Origin: an uncultured Clostridia bacterium
Lineage (GTDB): Bacteria > Bacillota > Clostridia > Oscillospirales > Acutalibacteraceae
Direction: 5' to 3'
Assembly: GCA_945876745.1 (NCBI GenBank)
Contig: CAMCPL010000001.1
Span: 124,001 to 188,000 of the forward strand
DNA: 64,000 nucleotides
Shown: piece after piece, positions 31,490 through 40,633 of the stretch
Numbering within the stretch: the first letter of the stretch is position 1
How the letters are laid out: every line of letters starts with the position of its first letter
Notes under the pieces: generated by a model
The model's input: only the letters and a program-made list of their open reading frames with translations
Told to the model about the DNA's origin: nothing
Database searches by the model: none
Made by a program: the position numbers and the translations under genes

Positions 31490-33187
31490 ATGTATCAGGT
31501 TTTATATAGAAAATATCGACCGAAGGTTTTTGCAGATGTTTACGGTCAGGACCACATTACCTCCACGCTCAAAAACGAGATTAAAAACGGCAGAGTGTCG
31601 CACGCATATCTTTTTACAGGCTCACGAGGTACAGGCAAAACGACCTGTGCAAAAATTCTTGCAAAGGCTGTCAACTGCGAAAACAATCTTGACGGCGAGC
31701 CGTGCAACGAATGTGAGGTTTGCAAAGGACTCGATAACGGTTCAATCTATGACGTAGTCGAAATTGACGCCGCTTCAAACAACGGCGTAGACAATATCCG
31801 TGAGCTTCGCGACGAAACGAATTATGCGCCGAGCCGAGGAAAATACAGAGTATACATTATCGACGAGGTGCACATGCTCTCAACAGGAGCATTCAACGCA
31901 CTTCTCAAAACGCTTGAGGAGCCTCCTGCTCACGTCATTTTCATACTTGCAACGACAGAGGTTCACAAGTTACCTGCTACGATTTTATCGAGATGTCAGC
32001 GATTTGACTTCAAGAGAATACAGCCCGAAACAATGGCTGTTCGCCTGAAAGAGGTTGCCGAAAAAGAGGGTCTGACCCTTGATGATGACGCCGCCGTGCT
32101 TATTGCAAGAATTGCGGACGGCGCACTGCGTGACGGTCTTTCGATACTTGACCAATGCGCAGGACGAAGCAAGGAGATTGACAGTAAATTAGTCAGCGAG
32201 GTTGCAGGTCTTGCAGGCAAGGAAGCTATGTACAAGCTCAGCGACTGCATAGCAAATAAGGATTGCAACGGCGCAATGTCGATTATAAGCGAGCTTTACC
32301 AAAACAGCTTTGATATGGAGCGACTTTGCGTTGAAATGATAAATCATTTTCGCAATTTCCTTGTTGCAAAGACAGTTCGTAAAAGCCGTGAGCTGATTAT
32401 CTGCACCGACGACGAATATAATATGATTATCGAAGCGTCAAAGTCGTTTACGGTTGAAGAAATCATCAACGCACTCGACCTTTTCCAGAATACATTAGTC
32501 ACCATCAAGGGTGGGGCTACTGCAAGAATTGAGGTTGAAATGGCGTTCGTGAAGCTGTGCGAGCCGAAGTTGGACGAAAGCATTACTTCGATTTTGGAGC
32601 GTATATCGCTTCTTGAACGTTCGGTATCAAGCGGCGTTGCCGTTGTTAATACGGTCAATACGCCGACTGTTCAACCGAAAGCCGCAGAAGACAGCGTTCC
32701 CGTTAAGCAAGAAGCAACGCAAAGCAACGAAGCAGTTGAAGAAACTAAGCCGCAGACCGAGCCGATTGTTCAAGGTACGCCGATACAGGAAAGAGCACCT
32801 GAACCGGAGCCGACAGTTCAGCCTGCTCCCCAACCGAGCATTAAGCCGACTGCCGACTCTAACGAAACCGTTGAATTTGACAGGTGGGGCGAATTTATGG
32901 ACGTGCTTCACCAAACAAATATTCCGCTTTTCGGCGTGTTAAGCGGCTCAAAGGGCTATGTGAGAGGTCAATTTTTCCTTATCGACAGCCCGAATCCGAC
33001 AGTGCGCGATTTCATAAAAATGCCGATGCACTCCAAGTCAATCAAAAAGGCGTTATATGACGTTACCGGAATACAGTATAAATTAGGATTATTCAAGCGA
33101 GCAGGCGATGCGCCGACTCAAAAACGTGACCCGCTTGAGGATTTAATAAATCAAGTGTCAGGCTCGTTTAATATTGAAATAAAGTAA
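31490..33187 (+). CDS. dnaX: DNA polymerase III subunit gamma/tau
   Basis: Clamp-loader ATPase and tau scaffold. 565 aa: Walker A GSRGTGKTT, a zinc site (CENNLDGEPCNECEVC), DAASNNGVDNIRELRD, and sensor SRCQRFDFKR. A proline- and glutamate-rich linker (residues about 385-460) precedes a C-terminal tau-like domain. The start at 31490 (MYQVLYRKYRP) follows GGGAGGAGG. No A-rich slippery site for a gamma frameshift was seen. It heads dnaX-ybaB-recR-smpB. Confidence 0.95.
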   Translation: MYQVLYRKYRPKVFADVYGQDHITSTLKNEIKNGRVSHAYLFTGSRGTGKTTCAKILAKAVNCENNLDGEPCNECEVCKGLDNGSIYDVVEIDAASNNGVDNIRELRDETNYAPSRGKYRVYIIDEVHMLSTGAFNALLKTLEEPPAHVIFILATTEVHKLPATILSRCQRFDFKRIQPETMAVRLKEVAEKEGLTLDDDAAVLIARIADGALRDGLSILDQCAGRSKEIDSKLVSEVAGLAGKEAMYKLSDCIANKDCNGAMSIISELYQNSFDMERLCVEMINHFRNFLVAKTVRKSRELIICTDDEYNMIIEASKSFTVEEIINALDLFQNTLVTIKGGATARIEVEMAFVKLCEPKLDESITSILERISLLERSVSSGVAVVNTVNTPTVQPKAAEDSVPVKQEATQSNEAVEETKPQTEPIVQGTPIQERAPEPEPTVQPAPQPSIKPTADSNETVEFDRWGEFMDVLHQTNIPLFGVLSGSKGYVRGQFFLIDSPNPTVRDFIKMPMHSKSIKKALYDVTGIQYKLGLFKRAGDAPTQKRDPLEDLINQVSGSFNIEIK

Positions 33188-33199
33188 AGGAGAATACGA

Positions 33200-33544
33200 A
33201 TGAAAGCAAGATTACCAAAGGGAATGGGCGGCGGTCCGCAGAATATGCAGGCAATGCTCAAGCAGGCTCAAAAAATGCAGGAGAATATCGAAGCAAAGAA
33301 AGCGGAGCTTGAAGCAAAGGAATATGTTGTTACTTCGGGCGGCGGAATGGTAGAAATCACTATGACCGGCAAGCACGAGGTTAAGGCAATCGGCATTAAT
33401 CCCGAGGTTGTTGATCCGGAGGATGTTGAAATGCTTGAGGATATGCTCGTTGCCGCGCTTAACGAGGTTACTCGCCAAATCGACGAGGAGGCAGAAAGAG
33501 AGCTTGACAGCGTGACAGGCGGACTTAATATTCCGGGACTGTAA
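33200..33544 (+). CDS. YbaB/EbfC-family nucleoid-associated protein
   Basis: 114-aa DNA-binding dimer. The first 12 residues are followed by a coiled helix (NMQAMLKQAQKMQENIEAKK), then the core VTSGGGMVEITMTGKHEVKAIGINPEVV and a C-terminal helix. It sits between dnaX and recR with a 12-bp gap, the standard arrangement. Confidence 0.94.
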   Translation: MKARLPKGMGGGPQNMQAMLKQAQKMQENIEAKKAELEAKEYVVTSGGGMVEITMTGKHEVKAIGINPEVVDPEDVEMLEDMLVAALNEVTRQIDEEAERELDSVTGGLNIPGL

Positions 33545-33580
33545 AGAGAAAATTATTACTGATAAATAATCGAGGTTATT

Positions 33581-34180
33581 ATGGCATACAATCTTGCACC
33601 GCTTCAAAATTTAATAGAGCAATTTGAGCGTATGCAGGGTATCGGTCATAAGACGGCACAGCGTATGGCGTTTTATGTTCTCGGTCTCTCCGATGCAGAA
33701 GCGCAGAGCTTTGCAAAGGCGATAACCGACGCTCACACAAAGATTAAACAATGCAAAATCTGCTGTGATTTGGCTGATGACGAGCTATGCCCGATTTGCA
33801 AGTCAAACACGAGGGACAAGAGCGTTATTTGCGTTGTTGAAGACCCAAGAGACGTCGCCGCAATCGAGAGAACGCACGATTACAACGGAACGTATCACGT
33901 GCTTCACGGTGCAATCTCGCCAATGGACAATATCGGTCCCGACCAAATCAGGATAAAGGAGCTTATCGCAAGGCTCGGCGACGGCGAGGTTGAGGAGGTT
34001 ATTATGGCGACCAACCCGACTGTTGAGGGCGAAGCGACGGCTATGTATATTTCAAGATTGCTAAAGCCTATGGGTATAACCGTAAGCCGACTTGCCTATG
34101 GTGTTCCGGTCGGAGCAGACCTTGAATATGCCGATGAGGTCACGCTTTCTCGTGCAATCGAGGGAAGAAGCCTGATTTAA
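33581..34180 (+). CDS. recR: Recombination mediator RecR
   Basis: 199 aa, normal length. Helix-hairpin-helix ([17 protein letters not shown]), a four-cysteine zinc finger ([16 protein letters not shown]), then the Toprim domain [17 protein letters not shown] and a conserved C-terminal [16 protein letters not shown]. It works with RecF/RecO in gap repair and follows ybaB. Confidence 0.96.
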   Translation: MAYNLAPLQNLIEQFERMQGIGHKTAQRMAFYVLGLSDAEAQSFAKAITDAHTKIKQCKICCDLADDELCPICKSNTRDKSVICVVEDPRDVAAIERTHDYNGTYHVLHGAISPMDNIGPDQIRIKELIARLGDGEVEEVIMATNPTVEGEATAMYISRLLKPMGITVSRLAYGVPVGADLEYADEVTLSRAIEGRSLI

Positions 34181-34211
34181 TAATAGAGAAAATAAGAAAG
34201 GAGTGGTAGGC

Positions 34212-34670
34212 TTGGCTGAACAGCTGATTACTATCGCAAAAAACAAAAAAGCCTATCACGACTATTTTGTTTTGGAAAAATACGAGGCAGGAATTGAACT
34301 TTTCGGAACGGAAATTAAGTCAATTCGTGCAGGCAGAGTGAATTTGAAGGACAGCTTTTGTTCTGTTGACGACGGCGAAATGTATGCAATCGGTATGCAT
34401 ATTTCACCTTATGAGCAGGGCAACCGCTTCAACCGTGATCCAATGCGAAAAAAGCGTTTGCTGCTTCACAAAAAGGAAATTATGAAGCTTTTCGGAGAAA
34501 GTCAGCAACAGGGGCTTTCGATTATTCCGCTTGAAATGTATATCAAAAACGGCAGAGCAAAGTTAGAAATCGGTCTTTGCAAGGGTAAAAAGCTTTACGA
34601 CAAGCGCGCCGTTGCCGCAAAGCGCAGTGCCGAGCGAACTATCGAGCGAGAGTTTAAGGAACGATATTAA
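34212..34670 (+). CDS. smpB: SsrA-binding protein SmpB
   Basis: 152-aa tmRNA partner for trans-translation: [19 protein letters not shown], then [18 protein letters not shown], and a basic C-terminal tail ([19 protein letters not shown]). AAAGGAG places initiation at the TTG at 34212 rather than the GTG at 34203, which lies inside the ribosome binding site. The tmRNA gene follows 34 bp later. Confidence 0.95.
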   Translation: MAEQLITIAKNKKAYHDYFVLEKYEAGIELFGTEIKSIRAGRVNLKDSFCSVDDGEMYAIGMHISPYEQGNRFNRDPMRKKRLLLHKKEIMKLFGESQQQGLSIIPLEMYIKNGRAKLEIGLCKGKKLYDKRAVAAKRSAERTIEREFKERY

Positions 34671-34703
34671 TATTTTTCAATATTTACAAATAATATAATA
34701 AAT

Positions 34704-35054
34704 GGGGATGAAAGGATTTCGACGGGGCTTGAAAACCTTGGTCAGCGAGTAGCGGAGTTGCACCGCTTAAAAAGTAACAGCTTAAAATTAACTGACAAAA
34801 ATACAGTTACTCTGAAGGCTGCGTAAGCACCCTTTACGTTCTTTCCGATAGCGCCACGAATCGGATAAGGGCGTCGTGTTAGTGGCGAACATGAACAGAA
34901 GAACGTCTTGACTTCTGTCAGGAATTAGAGACTACCGTAGTACAAAGGCTGTTTGCCGCCGTTGTATGAGGGGAATCGAAAATGACAAACTACACTCGTA
35001 GAGCCCTCGGCAATCTTTCTTCGGACGCGGGTTCGACTCCCGCCATCTCCACCA
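34704..35054 (+). ncRNA. ssrA: Transfer-messenger RNA
   Basis: The 5' end GGGGATGAAAGGATTTCGAC and the 3' end TTCGACTCCCGCCATCTCC plus ACCA form the tRNA-like domain. The internal tag frame most likely ends with ..TVTLKAA and TAA at 34824-34826. 351 nt; it directly follows smpB. Confidence 0.96.
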
Positions 35055-35057
35055 AAA

Positions 35058-35098
35058 AATAAGTAACTTTTGTCTACCAAAAGTTACTTATTTTTTTA
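35058..35098 (+). terminator. Terminator of tmRNA
   Basis: ATAAGTAACTTTTG and CAAAAGTTACTTAT form a 14-bp stem, followed by a T run. Confidence 0.92.
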
Positions 35099-35099
35099 T

Positions 35100-35275
35100 C
35101 CAAGCCGCAGGCTTGGCATATCATCATGCGTCAGCGTGTATATCATCGCCGTAGGCGCATATCATCTGCCGAAGGCTGTATACCTGCGGCTTGATGAGAT
35201 GCAACACTGCGTGTTGATGATATGCAATTCCTGCGGAATTGATGCTATACAAGGCTTCGCCTTGATTTGTTGGTT
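35100..35275. repeat. Cluster of short palindromic intergenic repeats
   Basis: Several degenerate units of the type ATATCATC plus a small hairpin (GCCGTAGGC, GCCGAAGGC, GGCTTCGCC). Spacers are not unique or uniform, so this is not CRISPR. No gene. Confidence 0.7.
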
Positions 35276-35322
35276 TTTTGTGGTTTTGACAAAGAAAAAA
35301 GGCTCGACCGAAGTCGAACCTA

Positions 35323-35398
35323 TGGAGCGGATTACGAGACTCGAACTCGCTACCTTCACCTTGGCAAGGTGACGCTCTACCGGATGAGCTAAATCCGC
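35323..35398 (-). tRNA. tRNA-Gly (anticodon GCC)
   Basis: 76 nt on the minus strand, with acceptor GCGGATT/AATCCGC, D arm AGCTC..GAGC, anticodon loop TTGCCAA, T arm GAGTTCGAGTCTC and encoded CCA. Confidence 0.96.
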
Positions 35399-35500
35399 AA
35401 TTGCAAAACCAATTATAACTGTTACAGTCGGTTTTGTCAAGATTAAATTTGTAATTTTATTAAAATATTGATTTATTTTTTCTTTTTATTTATGTTTACT

Positions 35501-36040
35501 TTACTGCTGTTTTACTTCCTTAAAATATGCCTGCGGCTTTTTGCACAGCGGACAGATTTCCGGCGCCGACTTGCCGACAACGATATTTCCGCAGTTCATA
35601 CAAATCCAAATTGCCGAGCCGTCCTTTGCAAAAACCTTACCGTTTTTGACGTCCGTTAGCAATCGTCTGTAACGAGCCTCGTGCTGCTGTTCAACCTTTG
35701 CAACAAGGTCGAAGAGCCTTGCAATTTCGGTAAAGCCCTCTTCAAGCGCCGTCTTTGCAAATTCGGGATACATATTGTTCCACTCAAAATATTCGCCGTC
35801 GATGCTTTCACTTAAATTATCGCTTGTCGTCGGCATTTCGTCATTATGCAAATACTTATACCAAAGTCTTGCATGAGCGCGCTCGTTATTTGCCGTTTCT
35901 TCAAAAATCTGTGCAATTTCGTTATAGCCGTCGTCCTTTGCTTTTTTTGCAAAAAGTGTGTATTTTGTGTGAGCCTGTGACTCGCCCGTATAGGCGGTAA
36001 TTAGGTTTGCCTCTGTTTTTGTTCCGCTTAAACTTTTCAT
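35501..36040 (-). CDS. rbr: Rubrerythrin
   Basis: 179-aa peroxide reductase of anaerobes. The N-terminal four-helix diiron domain has E..ExxH ligands ([30 protein letters not shown]) and the C-terminal rubredoxin-like domain has CMNCG and CPLCKKP. The start at 36040 follows GAAAGGA; the 14 upstream codons have no ribosome binding site. The flavodiiron gene follows on the same strand upstream, so oxygen and peroxide detoxification are clustered. Confidence 0.94.
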   Translation of the reverse strand: MKSLSGTKTEANLITAYTGESQAHTKYTLFAKKAKDDGYNEIAQIFEETANNERAHARLWYKYLHNDEMPTTSDNLSESIDGEYFEWNNMYPEFAKTALEEGFTEIARLFDLVAKVEQQHEARYRRLLTDVKNGKVFAKDGSAIWICMNCGNIVVGKSAPEICPLCKKPQAYFKEVKQQ

Positions 36041-36125
36041 AAAAAAATCCTTTCGATGTGATATAGTTAGTATTTCCAACACCGAAAGGATTATTATTTT
36101 TGTATGTTAACTTATTAGTCTTGTC

Positions 36126-37286
36126 TTAAATATTCGCCATAATCTCGTCTGCGAGTGCGCCGAGCTGTTCAACGTTTTCGTCGGTCATACGGGTTCTGAT
36201 AGAAACTGTTTTATCAAGCAGCTTGATATTTTTCATATTCTCAAAATGAGCCTTCATTGCACGAATTGCACACGGTGCCCACGAGGCGTTTTCAACAAGT
36301 GCAACGGCTCTGTTTTGGAAAGCCTTATGTGCAAGGTGATTGAGATAATCGTCCATCGGTGCAAAAACGCCGCCGTCGTATGACGAAGCCATACAAACGA
36401 GCACGCTGTGACGGAAGCCGTCCTCAACACATTCTGCAATATCATCACGTGTAATGTCTGCAAGCGCAACTCTCGGACAGCCCTTTTCCTCAAGAATTTC
36501 CTTGAGCTTCTCTGCGGCTTTAAGAGTGTTTCCGTGAATCGAAGCACAGGCGATAAATACGCCCCTGTCCTCAGGCTCATAAGACGACCAAGTGTTATAA
36601 AGCTTCAAAACCTCTGGAATTGTGTCGGTAAGAATAGGACCGTGAAGCGGACAAATTGTCTTAATATCAAGTCCTGCGGCTTTTTTGAGCAAGGTCTGAA
36701 CCTGTGCGCCGAACTTGCCGACAATGTTGAAATAATATCTTCTTGCTTCACAGCTCCAGCCCTCGTCGGCGTCGGTTGTGCCGAACTTTCCGAATGCGTC
36801 AGCCGAGAAAAGCACCTTTTCACTGCTTTCATATGAAACGAGAACCTCCGGCCAATGCACCATTGGAGCCGCAACAAAATTGAGCGTGTGAGCGCCGAGC
36901 TCCAATTTGTCGCCCTCGGCAACTGTCACAACTCTGTCCAAATCAACGTCGACAAACTGCGGCAACATTCTCTTTGCGTTAGCGCTCATAACAAGCTGCA
37001 TATTCGGGAATTTATCGCAAGCCGCCTGAATACCGAAGCTGTGGTCAGGCTCCAAATGATGAACAACGAGATAATTTGGAACAACGTCGCCGAGCGCTTC
37101 GTCAATATTTTCGAGCCACCTGTCAACTGCGATTTTGTCGGCTGTGTCGAGCAACGCCGTCTTCTCGTCAAGAATAACGTAGGAATTGTACGCCATTCCG
37201 TTTTCAAGTATGTACTGACCCTCAAAAAGGTCAACATCGTAATCATTTACGCCTGTGTATTTGATTGAGTCGCTGATTTTAATCAT
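36126..37286 (-). CDS. Flavodiiron protein (FprA family)
   Basis: 386-aa A-type flavodiiron protein reducing O2 (or NO) to water. The metallo-beta-lactamase-like domain has HHLEPDHS near residue 78 and CPLHGP, giving the diiron ligands. The C-terminal flavodoxin domain (from about residue 250) starts with VFIACASIHGNTLKAA. There is no rubredoxin fusion; the neighbouring rubrerythrin may share the electron donor. Confidence 0.92.
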   Translation of the reverse strand: MIKISDSIKYTGVNDYDVDLFEGQYILENGMAYNSYVILDEKTALLDTADKIAVDRWLENIDEALGDVVPNYLVVHHLEPDHSFGIQAACDKFPNMQLVMSANAKRMLPQFVDVDLDRVVTVAEGDKLELGAHTLNFVAAPMVHWPEVLVSYESSEKVLFSADAFGKFGTTDADEGWSCEARRYYFNIVGKFGAQVQTLLKKAAGLDIKTICPLHGPILTDTIPEVLKLYNTWSSYEPEDRGVFIACASIHGNTLKAAEKLKEILEEKGCPRVALADITRDDIAECVEDGFRHSVLVCMASSYDGGVFAPMDDYLNHLAHKAFQNRAVALVENASWAPCAIRAMKAHFENMKNIKLLDKTVSIRTRMTDENVEQLGALADEIMANI

Positions 37287-37364
37287 GATCTTCCTCCTGT
37301 AACTTGTTCAATTTACCAAGATATTATACTGCTTTTTGCTGGTATAATCAACATAATATCCAAA

Positions 37365-38495
37365 TTATTTCAAAGATAAATACATTTCGTATATATCATT
37401 TTGTGTAAGCTCAACTGGATTGCGCTTCATCAGCATTGACATACTCTTTTGCGTAAGCTCTTTTATTTGCTCGTCAGTCGTACAGCCGATTTCACTAAGG
37501 CGTGTTTTCATTCCCAAATTATGCTTCATTTGACTGATTTTATCAGCCATTTCATATGCTGAGCCAAAGCCGCAGTCGGCGGCAAAAGCCTTTAACCGTC
37601 CGTCTTTATCGGCGTTGTCGGCATTGAATTTTACGAAATAGTCAAGAGTGAAGGCACACGCTTCGCCGTGAGGCAGACCGTAAATATTTGTCAGCGGAAA
37701 CGAGCAGGCGTGAGAGCCTGTTGTTCTCGGATGACTGAACGCAACGCCGGCAACTATCGAAGCTTCTGCCATTTTTTCACGTGCAGTAAGATTGTCAGGC
37801 TCGTTATACGCTTTTTCGAGCCACTCAAAAACGAGCCTTGCGGAATATACGGAGCAGGCGGAGCAAATAGGCTGATTGAGCGTTGACCAGTAGCTTTCTA
37901 TTGCGTGGGATAAAACATCTAAACCGGTTGAAGCGGTTATGCTCGGCGGTACCGTTAGAGTAAGCTGTGGGTCGATAATAGCAATTTTCGGGTACATTGC
38001 GTTGTCGTTCATCGGCTGTTTGATGTTTTTTGCGGTATCGGTTAAAACGGAAATGTTCGTAACCTCGCTTGCAGTACCCGAGGTTGTCGTAATTGCAATC
38101 ATAGGGATTGCTTCGCTTGCGTTGACAGGCTTTCCCATTGTGTGATATGCTTCGATTTTGTCATTTCCCTTTGCTATTGCGCACGCCGCTTTACAGCAAT
38201 CCATCGGCGAGCCGCCGCCGAGCGCAACGGCAAAATCAGCGTTTATGCTTCGCATAAGCTGAACACAGTCGTTTACATTATCGGTTGTAGGGTTCGGGCG
38301 AATGTCCGAAAAAATTTCTGTCAGTCTGCCTTTGCTTAATTCAACGAAGCGCTGAGCAAGTCCGTTTTTTGCAAATGAGCGTGAGCAAACCAAAACGCCC
38401 TTTTTTCCGCCTATTTCGTCAATATATTTTTTTAATTCGTTGTGTTTGCCTGTACCGAAAACAAGCTTTACGGGCAACATAAATTCCCAGTTCAT
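37365..38495 (-). CDS. Iron-containing alcohol dehydrogenase
   Basis: 376-aa NAD(P)H-dependent group III dehydrogenase. NAD-binding GGGSPMDCCKAACAIA near residue 96, TTTSGTASEVTNISV, and the metal ligands D, H..H in DVLSHAIESYWS and GLPHGEACAF. It resembles the butanol/1,3-propanediol-type dehydrogenases of Clostridia; the substrate is unassigned. Monocistronic. Confidence 0.9.
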   Translation of the reverse strand: MNWEFMLPVKLVFGTGKHNELKKYIDEIGGKKGVLVCSRSFAKNGLAQRFVELSKGRLTEIFSDIRPNPTTDNVNDCVQLMRSINADFAVALGGGSPMDCCKAACAIAKGNDKIEAYHTMGKPVNASEAIPMIAITTTSGTASEVTNISVLTDTAKNIKQPMNDNAMYPKIAIIDPQLTLTVPPSITASTGLDVLSHAIESYWSTLNQPICSACSVYSARLVFEWLEKAYNEPDNLTAREKMAEASIVAGVAFSHPRTTGSHACSFPLTNIYGLPHGEACAFTLDYFVKFNADNADKDGRLKAFAADCGFGSAYEMADKISQMKHNLGMKTRLSEIGCTTDEQIKELTQKSMSMLMKRNPVELTQNDIYEMYLSLK

Positions 38496-38555
38496 AGTAA
38501 ATTACCTCCGATTTATACCAAAAGTATATTCTTTCGCAAATTTTAACAAAAAATA

Positions 38556-39368
38556 TTACAAGTAACGCATAATTCCGTGCGCAACGCCGTCCTCGGCGTT
38601 TGATTTCGTTTCGTATTTTGCGCTTTGCTTACACTCCTGCGTGCCGTTTGCCATAGCGAAGGAGTATTTTGCATATTCAAGCATTTCGCAGTCATTTCCT
38701 GCGTCACCGAAAGCCATACATTCGTCGGCGGTTATGCCGAGCGCCTTGCACATTCCGTCAAGCGCCGCACCCTTATTTACGCCTGCTTTCGTAATTTCCA
38801 TACTTATCGGCAAGGATGACGCAAGCTGTATTCCGTGCGTCGCCTTAAGCATATTCCACGCCTTGTTAAATTCGTCCTTATCGGGAATATAGATTGTGAT
38901 TTTTTCGATTTCTCTGCCCCTTGCAGTCTCCAAAAGACTATCAACCGGCGTCATCTGCTCTGTAAGTCTTTCGATAAATTCCTTCGGCAAAATATCGCCG
39001 CCGAAATATTTTGACTTGTCGGGCTGAACATAGTCAACGCCGTCGATATAAACCTCGATAAACGCAGGCAAAGAGTCGAGCCTTTCAAGTATATCACGAC
39101 AAAAATCATAGCTCATAAAGTTTTTGTAGATAATCTCGCCTGTTCTTCTGTCCTGAACTCCTGCACCGTTTGAGTACATAATGTAGTCTATTTCGGGAAC
39201 CTGCTCGCAAACGTCGCCGATAATAGCAAGTGTTCTGCCTGTTGAAATTGCAATTTTTGCACCGTGCTCGTGAGCGTGCCTCAACGCTTTGCGGTTATTT
39301 TCGGTTACTGTCATATGGTCGGTGTACATCAGCGTACCGTCCAAATCCAGCGCAATCATTTTTATCAT
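38556..39368 (-). CDS. Cof-type HAD phosphatase
   Basis: 270 aa of the HAD-IIB (Cof/YidA) group: motif I DLDGTL near residue 7, motif II STGRT, motif III lysine region and motif IV FGDAGNDCEML. Acts on sugar phosphates or similar small phosphates. The start at 39368 follows AAGAGGTAA; the longer upstream frame overlaps the toxin promoter region. Confidence 0.9.
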   Translation of the reverse strand: MIKMIALDLDGTLMYTDHMTVTENNRKALRHAHEHGAKIAISTGRTLAIIGDVCEQVPEIDYIMYSNGAGVQDRRTGEIIYKNFMSYDFCRDILERLDSLPAFIEVYIDGVDYVQPDKSKYFGGDILPKEFIERLTEQMTPVDSLLETARGREIEKITIYIPDKDEFNKAWNMLKATHGIQLASSLPISMEITKAGVNKGAALDGMCKALGITADECMAFGDAGNDCEMLEYAKYSFAMANGTQECKQSAKYETKSNAEDGVAHGIMRYL

Positions 39369-39389
39369 ATGTTTACCTCTTTTTCGTTC

Positions 39390-39418
39390 TTTACAAAATT
39401 TGTGGAATATGATATTAT
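39390..39418 (+). promoter_or_regulatory. Promoter of the candidate type I toxin mRNA
   Basis: TTTACA, 17 nt, TATTAT, giving a long structured 5' UTR of about 100 nt before the small ORF. Confidence 0.65.
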
Positions 39419-39475
39419 AACGTCGAGCATTAGCTCCGAGGAGTTGTTCTGAAAAACGGATAGGCGGTTGACTCT

Positions 39476-39516
39476 CTAACATACAGAGGGCAATGCCCTC
39501 TAATTTTTGATGTTAG
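39476..39516 (+). promoter_or_regulatory. Nested hairpin in the toxin 5' UTR
   Basis: CTAACAT/ATGTTAG enclosing AGAGGGC/GCCCTCT. It ends directly before the GGGGGTG ribosome binding site, so it can limit access to the start. Confidence 0.7.
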
Positions 39517-39527
39517 GGGGTGATGCT

Positions 39528-39599
39528 ATGGAATACTTGGTATTACTTATAGTATTTCTCATTGTTGCCACAGGTTACAATTTGAGCATAAAAAAATAA
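39528..39599 (+). CDS. Candidate type I toxin, 23-aa hydrophobic peptide
   Basis: Reads MEYLVLLIVFLIVATGYNLS and then IKK: one membrane-spanning helix with a short polar, basic end, like Fst/holin-like type I toxins. GGGGGTG is 7 bases upstream. Its 3' end is overlapped by a convergent minus-strand transcript unit with a strong promoter (39682-39710) and a shared terminator. Toxicity is inferred from this architecture only. Confidence 0.6.
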   Translation: MEYLVLLIVFLIVATGYNLSIKK

Positions 39600-39675
39600 C
39601 CGCCCATACCCTAATTATGCGGTTATTTTTTTAACCATATAATAGAGTTGACCGTCTATCGAACAACTCCTTTGT
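39590..39675 (-). ncRNA. Candidate antisense antitoxin RNA
   Basis: Predicted RNA of about 85 nt starting 7 bp after a consensus promoter and ending at the bidirectional terminator inside the toxin mRNA 3' end. It begins with a GAGTTG..CAACTC hairpin that repeats, inverted, the start of the toxin mRNA (near 39440-39473). Confidence 0.55.
39593..39632. terminator. Bidirectional terminator shared by toxin and antisense RNA
   Basis: AAAATAACCGC and GCGGTTATTTT form an 11-bp stem with T runs on both strands. Confidence 0.88.
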
Positions 39676-39681
39676 ACTTTT

Positions 39682-39710
39682 ATTATACACATTACTAAAT
39701 TGTTTGTCAA
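39682..39710 (-). promoter_or_regulatory. Promoter of the candidate antisense RNA
   Basis: TTGACA, 17 nt, TATAAT, a perfect consensus on the minus strand with no minus-strand protein gene downstream before 39368. Confidence 0.85.
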
Positions 39711-39920
39711 TATTTTTATCGGTAAAACCAATTCTCTTCACTTATATCACTTATCTCTTCACTCAACAAGCTGGGTTATACGCTTGTTGCTATTAGCATA
39801 CACCGAAATACCATTCTTTACAAGAGTAAAAATATACAACTAACTGCTAAAAATAATACGGTTTTGCCAACGCATTGAACAAAATTATTAAAAAACGGTA
39901 TCAAAAAAATAATTTATGTT
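39711..39920. other. AT-rich gap
   Basis: No gene seen. One CAACAAGC/GCTTGTTG hairpin lies at 39764-39789 without a T run. Confidence 0.5.
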
Positions 39921-39949
39921 GAATTTTGTTGCAAGTTATATTATTATGT
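39921..39949 (+). promoter_or_regulatory. Promoter of xpt
   Basis: TTGAAT, 17 nt, TATTAT, 38 bp before the start. The leader is too short for a purine riboswitch. Confidence 0.7.
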
Positions 39950-39987
39950 AAACATATTTAGTAATAATTTGTTACAGGTGGCGCATT

Positions 39988-40566
39988 ATGGATTTGCTTA
40001 AGGAAAAAATCGTTAAAGAGGGACAGGTTTATCCCGGAAATATATTAAAGGTAGACTGTTTTCTCAACCACCAAATCGACTGCACCTTTTTGCGTGAGGT
40101 CGGAAAAGAATTTCATAGATTATTTAAGGACGAGGGCGTTAACAAAATTCTGACTATCGAGGCTTCGGGTATCGCAATTGGTACCGTTGTTGCTCAGGAA
40201 TTCGAATGCCCTTTGGTTTTTGCAAAAAAGAACAAAACGAAGAATATTGCAGGCGACGTTTATTCCTCGTCGGTTGAGTCGTTTACCCATTCAACTACAT
40301 ATAACATCATCGTTTCCGAGAAGTTTTTGAATCCCGGCGATAAGGTGCTTATAGTTGATGACTTTCTCGCTATTGGCAATGCGCTAAAGGGTCTTATTGA
40401 TTTGGTTAAGCAAAGCGGAGCAGAGCTTGTAGGCTGCGGCACGGTTATCGAAAAGGGCTATCAGCACGGCGGCGACGCACTTCGCGAGGCAGGAATAAGA
40501 GTTGAATCCCTTGCAATTATCGAGTCTATGAACGACGAAACGGGCGAAATCGTTTTCAGAGATTAA
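39988..40566 (+). CDS. xpt: Xanthine phosphoribosyltransferase
   Basis: 192 aa; converts xanthine (and hypoxanthine/guanine weakly) plus PRPP to nucleotides. The PRPP-binding motif [13 protein letters not shown] is near residue 117, and [12 protein letters not shown] and [10 protein letters not shown] are family-typical. It heads a purine cluster with a BMP-type nucleoside-binding lipoprotein, its transporter and hpt. Confidence 0.94.
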   Translation: MDLLKEKIVKEGQVYPGNILKVDCFLNHQIDCTFLREVGKEFHRLFKDEGVNKILTIEASGIAIGTVVAQEFECPLVFAKKNKTKNIAGDVYSSSVESFTHSTTYNIIVSEKFLNPGDKVLIVDDFLAIGNALKGLIDLVKQSGAELVGCGTVIEKGYQHGGDALREAGIRVESLAIIESMNDETGEIVFRD

Positions 40567-40633
40567 TTTTTTTCATTCGGTTATTCGGCAATATGCCTTA
40601 TAATAAATAATTTTCATACGGAGGAAACACAAA

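Noticed and set aside
31490-33187. Programmed frameshift in dnaX producing gamma
   Set aside because: No A-rich slippery heptamer with a following stem was seen in the middle of the gene.
35100-35275. Possible CRISPR array
   Set aside because: Repeat units vary in length and sequence, spacers are not unique, and no cas genes are present.
39921-39987. Purine riboswitch upstream of xpt (and of both guaA genes)
   Set aside because: Leaders are too short and none shows the conserved purine-aptamer core or pseudoknot loops.
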